Positions 1 to 5,385 of a stretch of 6,961 bases of DNA are shown here, piece after piece. The notes below the pieces were generated by a model. The model did no database searches. It was not told the DNA's origin and saw only the letters and a list, made by a program, of their open reading frames with translations. The DNA comes from Planctomycetota bacterium (GTDB lineage: Bacteria; Planctomycetota; Phycisphaerae; UBA1845): NCBI GenBank assembly GCA_022561255.1, contig JADFRO010000157.1, positions 1 to 6,961 of the forward strand. The letters run 5' to 3'. Position numbers and translations under genes: made by a program. Numbering within the stretch: position 1 is the stretch's first letter; each line of letters begins with the position of its first letter.

Positions 1-798
1 GACCAGAACACCCGCAGTACAGATCAGGGCGAACAGAGGAGCGTGTGAACGCGGCGCTACGTTGCATACCGATCTGGTCCCTCCTACCGCAACACAGCCG
101 GCATTCATCGTGCTTCGGGTACGTCGGAGGATCATCAGAGACCCGAACACGAGCAGCAACAAGCCCATCGCTATGATGCCCCACTGCGACACCGTTGGAA
201 TCGCAGGAATGGTGACAGCGAACGAATGAACTCCCCCCGTAATCTCCCCGTTAAACGCTCGCCAGGCAAGACCACCGCCTACATTGACCCACGCACCAAG
301 ATTTCCATCCGGGTCGTCGACATTAGGATTAAGGACGTCCAGGCGGTAGGTTCCCAGTGCGGTTGGGAGCTTGATCCCAAGGCTCCCGATGTGCAGCGAG
401 CCGCCCGCCGGAAGCTGCAAACGACAAGACGGGCATGCATATTTTAAGTAGTTCCGCGTCCACGGAATCAGCAATTCGGGATGAACTTCGAAGTGTTCCG
501 CGATTCCGCTTGAGCTGAGATCAAACGTGAACGTTGGATCGAGGAGCAGTTGTCCGTCGCTATCCGAGAAATCCAACTGCACAAGCCAGAGGTGAGCATC
601 GAACGACACCTGGCTGTGCAGCCAGACGTCCACGGTCAGCGACTGATCCCCCTGGTAGGGTCCGGGGTGATCCGGGACCAGCTCAACGACCACCTTGGCC
701 TCCTGGGCGCGAGCGACGCCCGTAAACGGCGCTACGAAAACAACAACTAGCGCGACCATCATTCCTGCCGACATGCGTTGTGACGCGTTTCTTGACAT
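1..798 (-). CDS. Secreted protein with IPTL-CTERM-like sorting signal, 3' end cut by the window edge
   Basis: The frame is open for 266 codons from ATG at 798 to base 1 with no stop, so the gene is partial. The start is supported by GGAG at 807-810, 8 bases upstream. Residues 1-31 are a signal peptide: a basic start, a hydrophobic core (about 13-25) and a cleavage site ARA/QE. Residues 32-195 look like an extracellular beta-rich domain with a CPSC pair near residue 144; I do not recognise a named family. Residues 200-228 (IPTVSQWG, a hydrophobic segment, then RRTR) match the IPTL-CTERM class of sorting signals, which in known systems directs proteins to exosortase-type processing at the envelope. 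Oddly, the frame continues at least 38 residues past the RR cluster, whereas such signals normally end the protein. A one-base shift would stop it at 105-107. The function of the mature domain is unknown. Confidence 0.82.
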   Translation of the reverse strand, partial: MSRNASQRMSAGMMVALVVVFVAPFTGVARAQEAKVVVELVPDHPGPYQGDQSLTVDVWLHSQVSFDAHLWLVQLDFSDSDGQLLLDPTFTFDLSSSGIAEHFEVHPELLIPWTRNYLKYACPSCRLQLPAGGSLHIGSLGIKLPTALGTYRLDVLNPNVDDPDGNLGAWVNVGGGLAWRAFNGEITGGVHSFAVTIPAIPTVSQWGIIAMGLLLLVFGSLMILRRTRSTMNAGCVAVGGTRSVCNVAPRSHAPLFALICTAGVLV

Positions 799-839
799 GG
801 CTCTTTCTCCGTAATGAGTTGAAACGCCATTACCGGAAA

Positions 840-865
840 GGCCATCGCATTGTACTAGGATGGCC
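840..865. promoter_or_regulatory. Operator-like dyad over the -10 box
   Basis: GGCCATC (840-846) and GATGGCC (859-865) are perfect 7-base inverted arms separated by 12 bases. The dyad encloses the TACAAT -10 box and overlaps the predicted start point, where a dimeric repressor would be expected to bind. A hairpin at the very 5' end of the transcript is the alternative reading. Confidence 0.38.
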
Positions 866-878
866 GCGGGCAAAGCAA
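849..878 (-). promoter_or_regulatory. Candidate sigma70-type promoter for the secreted-protein gene
   Basis: On the minus strand TTGCTT (873-878) is followed after 18 bases by TACAAT (849-854), a 5/6 match to the -10 consensus. Transcription would start near 842, giving a leader of about 44 bases before the ATG at 798. The -35 box is only a 3/6 match, so the call rests mainly on the -10 box and its position. Confidence 0.42.
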
Positions 879-904
879 GCCAAAACCAAGGGAAAAAGCC
901 GGTT

Positions 905-940
905 CGCGGCGTAGCTCAGGGGTGACGTACGCACGCCGCG
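905..940. repeat. Inverted repeat, 8-base arms with 20-base spacer
   Basis: CGCGGCGT (905-912) and ACGCCGCG (933-940) are perfectly complementary. The element lies upstream of the secreted-protein promoter and only 2 bases from the next inverted repeat. It has no T-run on either side, so it is not a standard intrinsic terminator. Confidence 0.45.
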
Positions 941-942
941 TG

Positions 943-966
943 CCAAACTAGGAAAAGGTAGTTTGG
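943..966. repeat. Inverted repeat, 8-base arms with 8-base spacer
   Basis: CCAAACTA (943-950) and TAGTTTGG (959-966) are perfect inverted arms around GGAAAAGG. The AT-rich arms differ from the GC-rich surroundings, which suits a protein-binding site or a repeat end more than a terminator. No T-run follows on either strand. Confidence 0.5.
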
Positions 967-1026
967 AATGGCGTGTCCAGAGCCTCTCCCGCTTCTGCGT
1001 TCCCCGCCGCGGGCTGGACCATTCAG

Positions 1027-1151
1027 AAAGGTTGTTCCACTCTCGTCCCCCCTTGCCAAGGCGGGACTACAGGGGGGTCCGTCGCGTCCTGCAAGAACTT
1101 CCCCCAACCCCTCCTTGGTCAGGAGGGGAGAAAAAAAGGGGAACGACCTTT
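1027..1151. repeat. 125-base imperfect palindromic repeat element (MITE-like or REP-like)
   Basis: The outer ends AAAGGTTGTTCC (1027-1038) and GGAACGACCTTT (1140-1151) are inverted with 11 of 12 bases matching. The inner blocks are also roughly inverted: a C-run, CCAAGG and G-run at 1047-1077 face a similar unit at 1101-1128. The latter folds by itself as CCCCTCCT (1108-1115) with AGGAGGGG (1121-1128). This C-run/CCTTGG/G-run pattern resembles dispersed intergenic repeats I recall from several bacterial genomes. It starts 12 bases past the stop of the GlmU-like gene, and its T-run on the minus strand (opposite 1131-1137) could help end that transcript. No clear target duplication and no ORF are seen. 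Confidence 0.6.
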
Positions 1152-1163
1152 ACAGATATGGCA

Positions 1164-2396
1164 CTAAGAGGGTGGGTGAACCTCAAACGATGGGATACGA
1201 TCCTTGAGGTTCAAAAACAACTCGATCTCTTCGTCTGTCATGTCGATGTCGCGCCGGGCCATCACCCGAGTGGCTAAGTCCAGCGCACGCGCCGGGTCTC
1301 CCTCGGTCATCGCATCCGGCGTCACCCAACTAAGCGACGGCACGAACTTCGGCAGAGGCGCCGTCGAGGCGACGCTCGCGGCAAAGCCGATCACGCCGCC
1401 GGTTGGAATCGTCGCGTTGATACCAATCTTGGCGTGATCGCCGATGATCGCGCCGAAGAACCGCCGTCCACTGTCGACCTCGTGACCGTTGACCGGCACG
1501 CGAACCGTACCGTATGTGTTTTTCAAATCCGAATTGACCGCACCGGCGCCAATGTTCACCCAGCTGCCCACATAGGCGTGTCCGAGAAATCCGGCGTGCT
1601 GCTTGTTGGTGTATCCGTTGATGACACAGCCGCAGATTTCTCCGCCGACTTTGCATACGGGACCGATCGCGTTGCTGCCGTGGAGCCACGCATGGGGATG
1701 GATCCGAGTTCCCGGACCGATGTACGCCGGCCCCTCTATAACGGCGAGCGCACCGATACGTACGTCGTCGTCAATGAAGATCGGTCCTTGCGACGCGTCG
1801 ATTACGGCGGTCCGATGAATGCGGGTACGCTCGCCGATGTGAATCTGATCGGACGGCTCGAGGACGAGCGCGGGATCGCACTTCGACGAGATCGTCGCGT
1901 CGCTCGGCCTCCAGTCACTTCGCAACAGATCACCAAGATGGCAAACGACGTCCCACGGGTAGCGGATCATTCGCCCGGATGCAGGCTCACGCGGAACACC
2001 GCTGAGCGCATCGCTACAGCGCCGGACATCGAGTAGGTCTTCCGGTCCGACGCGTGAGGCGAGGGCAGCGTCGCACACGACGAAGGCGATGTCGTCGCCT
2101 ATCGTTCCGACGCAGGGCGTTTCGGGAAACTTCTCGACGCTGTCGAAAAGCCATCGACCGTTGATCAAAAGCGTGGGGCCGGAAAGAGGTTTATTGGCCG
2201 GTGCTCCGCAGCGCTGGGCTGCGACGCTTGCGATCCAGTCGCGCGTCCAGATTCCCGCGATCGGCGCGTTCAGTCGCTGCGCCGCGCGGTCCATAACGAT
2301 CTTTCGCCCCAGGCGCAGCTCGAACACGGATCGCCAGAACAGGAGCGGAAGAAGATCGCCAAACCGATAATCCTCGAATAACACGATGGGCGCCAT
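1164..2396 (-). CDS. GlmU-like bifunctional enzyme: putative sugar nucleotidyltransferase / GlcN-1-P acetyltransferase
   Basis: This 410-residue protein resembles the alternative GlmU family (NTP_transf_4 domain plus left-handed beta-helix). That family is thought to acetylate glucosamine-1-phosphate and convert it to UDP-GlcNAc for the cell envelope. Residues 1-180 form the nucleotidyltransferase-like half, opening with MAPIVLFEDY; the classical LxAGxGTRM loop of E. coli GlmU is absent, as expected for this branch. From about 183 to 340 there are hexapeptide repeats (IHIGERTRI, FIDDDVRIG, AYIGPGTRI, VNIGAGAV). Aligning NIGAG (281-285) with E. coli GlmU puts His267 exactly at catalytic His363. 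I chose the ATG at 2396 because family members begin right at this hydrophobic strand. An in-frame ATG at 2615 would add 73 unrelated residues and overlap the 6S RNA and its terminator. No Shine-Dalgarno is visible. The C-terminal tail (from about 350) is acidic and helical. Substrate specificity is inferred. Confidence 0.85.
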   Translation of the reverse strand: MAPIVLFEDYRFGDLLPLLFWRSVFELRLGRKIVMDRAAQRLNAPIAGIWTRDWIASVAAQRCGAPANKPLSGPTLLINGRWLFDSVEKFPETPCVGTIGDDIAFVVCDAALASRVGPEDLLDVRRCSDALSGVPREPASGRMIRYPWDVVCHLGDLLRSDWRPSDATISSKCDPALVLEPSDQIHIGERTRIHRTAVIDASQGPIFIDDDVRIGALAVIEGPAYIGPGTRIHPHAWLHGSNAIGPVCKVGGEICGCVINGYTNKQHAGFLGHAYVGSWVNIGAGAVNSDLKNTYGTVRVPVNGHEVDSGRRFFGAIIGDHAKIGINATIPTGGVIGFAASVASTAPLPKFVPSLSWVTPDAMTEGDPARALDLATRVMARRDIDMTDEEIELFLNLKDRIPSFEVHPPS

Positions 2397-2403
2397 GGGC
2401 GGC

Positions 2404-2409
2404 AGTATA
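2404..2409 (-). promoter_or_regulatory. Possible -10 box for leaderless transcription of the GlmU-like gene
   Basis: TATACT (5/6 match to TATAAT) ends 7 bases before the ATG at 2396, and no Shine-Dalgarno lies between. That spacing is typical of leaderless mRNAs in bacteria that use them. No convincing -35 box is present, so this is tentative. Confidence 0.28.
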
Positions 2410-2490
2410 GCCGCATGGGGAAAAGTTGGCGCCGCACGGCCGGTCATAGTCCGTCCCGGCCCATAAAGTGAAACCCGATGGGTATTGGGG

Positions 2491-2526
2491 GAAAAAGAAA
2501 GGGCCTGCGCGTCGCCGCGCGGGCCC
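2491..2526 (-). terminator. Intrinsic terminator of the 6S RNA transcript
   Basis: Read on the minus strand, an 11-bp GC-rich stem (2516-2526 with 2501-2511, one G-U pair, 4-base loop) is followed at once by TTTCTTTTTC (2500-2491). It starts 6 bases after the closing stem of the 6S RNA and about 95 bases before the GlmU-like start codon, separating the two units. Confidence 0.8.
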
Positions 2527-2532
2527 CTGATT

Positions 2533-2740
2533 CGTCCGGCAGGCCTAACCGCCGCGATGCCGGTGGGAGCTTTGGACAGAACCCTTAGTTCAAAGTGGGA
2601 GATTAGTCGAGGCACAGACCGCCGACCGCCAAAGGGGTCGGTACGTCGTAAAACCTCGGATTCCTAGCCTCCACAAGGTTCCTTATCGGTTCAGCCAATG
2701 AGCACTCCCCGCCGAGCATGGCAGTCATGCCGAGCAGACG
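2533..2740 (-). ncRNA. ssrS: 6S RNA
   Basis: 6S RNA mimics an open promoter and binds sigma70-type RNA polymerase holoenzyme, damping transcription in slow growth. The minus strand folds into the standard rod. The closing stem pairs blocks of 2740-2688 with blocks of 2583-2533 (for example AUGC/GCAU, GGGAG/CUCCC, UUGG/CCAA, GAACC/GGUUC, and CGGC and CGUC with GCCGGACG). A central bubble has 13 bases on one side (2687-2675) and 11 on the other (2594-2584). The apical stem begins GUGGAG/CUCCCAC (2674-2669 / 2601-2595) and is capped by CCGACC/GGUCGG. Primary sequence also fits from memory: CUGAACCGAUA here against CUGAGCCGAUA in E. coli 6S, and CACUUUGAACUAAGGGUUC against CACCUUGAACCAAGGGUUC. 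The length (208) is close to the usual 180-200. A promoter lies just upstream and a terminator just downstream. Exact ends are inferred from pairing. Confidence 0.86.
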
Positions 2741-2745
2741 ACGTC

Positions 2746-2774
2746 ATTGTATCAACTCGACGAAGGCGTTGCAA
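2746..2774 (-). promoter_or_regulatory. Promoter of the 6S RNA gene
   Basis: TTGCAA (2769-2774), a 17-base spacer and TACAAT (2746-2751) lie on the minus strand. These are 4/6 and 5/6 matches to the sigma70 boxes with ideal spacing. The predicted start near 2739-2740 coincides with the first base pair of the folded 6S closing stem, an independent agreement between promoter and structure. Confidence 0.65.
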
Positions 2775-3030
2775 AAAAACGAGCGGAAAAATGGAAAAAG
2801 TCGCCCACGTACACACGTCGGTAGTGGCATCGCGGAATGTGCCGGGCCCCGGTGTGATATCCTCGCCAGAGCTCGTTGCCGGCGACCCGGCGTCGGTACG
2901 AGCGGTTGGCAGTCCATTGTGGGAATCCACTACGGCTTGTGGTACGGTGGCGTGTGTGGCGGGTGGACCTATAACTGCTGGGGCAAACCCGTACCCAACC
3001 GGACACGCGAAAGATTAACCGGATCTTCAA

Positions 3031-3846
3031 GTGCAGCTCAATCGAATCTCCGAGCGTATCGAGAAAAACAAGGCGGCAGGCGCCGGCTCCCTCCTCCCCT
3101 ACCTCACATCGGGGTTTCCCAGTGCGCGCGTGACCGCCGAGTTGATCCGACGTGCGAACGCACTGGGCGTCGCGGCGGTGGAGATCGGCGAACCTTATTC
3201 CGATTCGATCGCCGATGGCCCGGTCATACAACAGTCGTTCCACGCGGCGTTGGAAGCGGGGCACACGCTTGATCGTACATTCGAGCTGGTGTCACAAGTC
3301 CGGCCGGCGGTCGAGTGCGCGCTGATCTCGATGACCTCGTTCTCTATCGTACATCGTTACGGTCTCGACGCGTTCATGGAACGTGCGTGTGAAGCCGGTT
3401 TTGACGGCGTGATCCTTCCCGACGTTCCCGTCGAGGAAGCCGCTCCGAGCTGCGAGGCCGCCGAGCGTGTGGGACTCTGCCACATTGGGCTGGTTGCGCC
3501 CACGACCTCGACGCAGCGGCGCGAAGCCATCGCAAAAAACTCAACCGGCTTTGTTTATCAGATCGCCACGGCGGGAACCACGGGAGAGCGTAACGACCTG
3601 TCCGAAACGATCGCACAGCAGGTGCATGCGGTCCGACAATTCACAAGCATTCCCGTTTGCGTCGGGTTCGGCGTGAGTACGGCAGAGCACGTTCGAGCGG
3701 TGTCGAGGGTGGCCGACGGTGCGATCGTCGGAAGCGCGATCGTACGCCGTATGAACGATGAGCTACAAAACGGAGCCTCGGAGGATTCCATCGTTGAAAC
3801 CGTCGTGCGGTTCCTCTCGGAACTAATGAGTGGCACGCGCCCGTAG
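3031..3846 (+). CDS. trpA: Tryptophan synthase alpha subunit
   Basis: TrpA cleaves indole-3-glycerol phosphate to indole and glyceraldehyde-3-phosphate and passes indole to TrpB in the cytosolic alpha2beta2 complex. The 271 residues match the family's usual length (about 268) and span a whole TIM barrel. Visible landmarks are LLPYLTSGFP (21-30), VEIGEPYSD with Glu51 (E. coli Glu49), IADGP with Asp62 (E. coli Asp60), ILPDVP (128-133), the flexible loop AGTTGER (181-187), and the phosphate-binding strands VGFGVS (211-216) and GAIVGSA (230-236). The start is GTG at 3031; a TAA in frame at 3016-3018 rules out any earlier start. The Shine-Dalgarno is weak. SDSIADGP replaces the usual SDPLADGP. The preceding 290 bases hold only the divergent 6S promoter, with a lone TATAAC (2970-2975) as a weak -10 candidate. 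No trpB or other trp gene adjoins it. Confidence 0.96.
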   Translation: MQLNRISERIEKNKAAGAGSLLPYLTSGFPSARVTAELIRRANALGVAAVEIGEPYSDSIADGPVIQQSFHAALEAGHTLDRTFELVSQVRPAVECALISMTSFSIVHRYGLDAFMERACEAGFDGVILPDVPVEEAAPSCEAAERVGLCHIGLVAPTTSTQRREAIAKNSTGFVYQIATAGTTGERNDLSETIAQQVHAVRQFTSIPVCVGFGVSTAEHVRAVSRVADGAIVGSAIVRRMNDELQNGASEDSIVETVVRFLSELMSGTRP

Positions 3847-3877
3847 CTCAGTGCCGGAACGAAGTCGCCCTCGGTGT

Positions 3878-3906
3878 TTGACATCGTCCCCGGGTTCCCG
3901 CAGAAT
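3878..3906 (+). promoter_or_regulatory. Candidate promoter for the membrane-protein gene
   Basis: TTGACA (3878-3883), a perfect -35 match, is followed after 17 bases by CAGAAT (3901-3906), a 4/6 match to the -10 consensus. Transcription would start near 3913 with a leader of about 80 bases. It implies the membrane protein is not simply cotranscribed with trpA. Confidence 0.5.
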
Positions 3907-3994
3907 CTCTTTCTACGCCGTGTCGGCCGCGTTGGTGGCGCTTGCCACGCTCGATACCGCCCGCCAAAGCGCCGTAGTCCGCAGGGAGTGAGCC

Positions 3995-5383
3995 ATGGCG
4001 AATGAGCCGGACGAAGTCAATTCGATCGGATGGATGGACGCGATCGGTCTTCCGCAGATTCTGCGGATTCTCGGTGTCGCCCTTCACCCGTCCAAGCTCG
4101 CCCTCGCCCTGGCTGCGATTTTCCTGACGTTTGCGCTGGGCGGCGTCCTGGACTGGTTTTGGACGCGCGGCGGCGGCATCGAAGAACAAGCGATCACGAG
4201 TTTCATCGCCGCGCGCGCGGACGGTCGGACGTACGAAGAGGGTGAAGGATCGCACGGCATTTTCGAAGTATGGCGTCACCACGAGCAGCGCTGCGTGACG
4301 GGGCTGTTGGGCGCTGCGTTACCGGAGACGTCACTGGCTACGGGCACATCCGTAGGTGCGTACGTCCGGTCTCTGTCAGCCAATCGACCGCTGCCGAATC
4401 TTCTCGGGATTGGGTACGGCGTGCTGTGGATGGCCAAGTCGCACCCCGTCTTTTTTCTTCTCTTCGGAGGCGGCTCGCTTTTGATCTGGTCGCTGTTTGG
4501 CGGCGCAATTTGTCGCTTGGCCGTGGTGCAGTTCGCGCGCGACGAGAAGCTTCCGATGCGCGATGCACTTGCGTATGCGTGGCCGCGGTTGCTGGGAAGC
4601 TTTCTTCCGGCGCCCTGCATTCCGCTCGCCTTCATCCTCATAATCGCGATCGCGCTCGCACTCGGCGGAGCGCTGCTTCGGGTTCCCATTTTGGGCGACC
4701 TGCTCAGCGGCGTGGCGTTCTTACTGGCGATCTTGGGCGGGTTTGTCATTGCGGTCCTGATGGTGGGCTTGGTCGTCGGCGGGAGTCTTTTTTGGCCGGC
4801 GGTCGCGGCGGAAGGGTCGGACGCGTTCGACGCTTTCTCCCGTGGACTTTCCTATCCGCTCACGCGCCCGCTCAAAGCGATCGTCTACACAGTTCTGGCA
4901 CTGCTCCTTACAAGCATCTGTTGGGTGCTGGCCAACTTATTTACATACCTTTCGCTCACGATCACGCGCGCCGTTGTCGGATTTGGAACATCGCCGTTTG
5001 GCTGGTGGAGCCGCGGTGAAGGTAGCGCTCACGTCAGCAAGCTGGACCTTCTTTGGCCGGTCAGCGGCCCGGGCGCGAGGCACGTCTGGCCCAATTGGGG
5101 CGATCTCACCTGGTATGAACACTTCTCGGGCTTCTTGATCGGCGTCTGCGTGCTGATCGTCGTGGGTTTGCTGTGGTCCTTCTTGGCATCTTTCTACTTC
5201 AGCGCGAGTACGGCGATCTACCTTCTTCTACGGCGGGACGTCGACGGCGTCGACCTGGAAGACGTATACTCCGAGAATGGTACGGACGACGGCGACGCGA
5301 ATGAGCCCGCCCCTCCGGCCGATGACAAACCACAAACTGACACTAGCGACATCTCGCTGCCGGTTACGAATCCCGACGGGTAA
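3995..5383 (+). CDS. Polytopic membrane protein of unknown function
   Basis: This 462-residue protein is placed in the inner membrane by about six hydrophobic stretches: 33-53, 151-176, 203-226, 235-265, 293-323 and 377-410. The 235-265 and 377-410 stretches are long enough to hold more than one crossing or a re-entrant turn. A polar segment (54-150) follows the first helix. A loop at 272-295 (EGSDAFDAFSRGLSYPLTRP) recalls conserved loops between helices in uncharacterised multi-pass proteins of the DUF4013 type, but I cannot assign a family. A Trp-rich loop lies at 336-374, and the C-terminal tail (414-462) is strongly acidic and probably disordered and cytosolic. The ATG at 3995 has a good Shine-Dalgarno, AGGGAG at 3983-3988. 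There are no catalytic motifs, no transporter signature and no signal peptidase site. It sits between trpA and a regulator fragment, so context gives no function. Confidence 0.85.
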   Translation: MANEPDEVNSIGWMDAIGLPQILRILGVALHPSKLALALAAIFLTFALGGVLDWFWTRGGGIEEQAITSFIAARADGRTYEEGEGSHGIFEVWRHHEQRCVTGLLGAALPETSLATGTSVGAYVRSLSANRPLPNLLGIGYGVLWMAKSHPVFFLLFGGGSLLIWSLFGGAICRLAVVQFARDEKLPMRDALAYAWPRLLGSFLPAPCIPLAFILIIAIALALGGALLRVPILGDLLSGVAFLLAILGGFVIAVLMVGLVVGGSLFWPAVAAEGSDAFDAFSRGLSYPLTRPLKAIVYTVLALLLTSICWVLANLFTYLSLTITRAVVGFGTSPFGWWSRGEGSAHVSKLDLLWPVSGPGARHVWPNWGDLTWYEHFSGFLIGVCVLIVVGLLWSFLASFYFSASTAIYLLLRRDVDGVDLEDVYSENGTDDGDANEPAPPADDKPQTDTSDISLPVTNPDG

Positions 5384-5385
5384 AC

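Noticed and set aside
906..940. tRNA-like start (GCGTAGCTCAGGGGT)
   Set aside because: It resembles a tRNA 5' end with a D-arm, but no D-stem partner, anticodon arm or downstream T-arm GGTTCGA and acceptor match can be found.
963..1277. Plus-strand frames across the 1027-1151 palindrome
   Set aside because: They exist only because the repeat lacks stops. Their translations are Pro/Arg/Gly low-complexity and run antisense into the GlmU-like gene.
1434..2036. 200-codon plus-strand frame inside the GlmU-like gene
   Set aside because: It is antisense to a well-supported enzyme and has no recognisable domain.
2691..2930. 79-codon minus-strand frame upstream of 6S RNA
   Set aside because: It crosses the 6S promoter and the 5' part of the folded RNA, with no domain and no Shine-Dalgarno.
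2698..3018. Plus-strand frame of 106 codons between 6S RNA and trpA
   Set aside because: It overlaps the 6S RNA and its promoter, is Arg/Ser/Pro/Val-rich with no domain, and has no Shine-Dalgarno.
2752..3264. Minus-strand frame of 170 codons overlapping trpA
   Set aside because: About half of it is antisense to trpA, its composition is Arg-rich as expected of a shadow frame in GC-rich DNA, and it ends at the 6S -10 box.
2718..3272. Plus-strand frame with four Trp codons in about 30 codons just upstream of trpA (possible trp leader peptide)
   Set aside because: The frame does not stop before trpA but runs 240 bases into it. There is no compact start-Trp-stop unit and no terminator/antiterminator pair, and the frame begins inside the 6S RNA.
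3851..3991. 46-codon GTG frame with a hydrophobic stretch ending 3 bases before the membrane-protein ATG
   Set aside because: It has no Shine-Dalgarno and contains the candidate TTGACA promoter of the next gene. The hydrophobic run (about 14 residues) is too short to be convincing.
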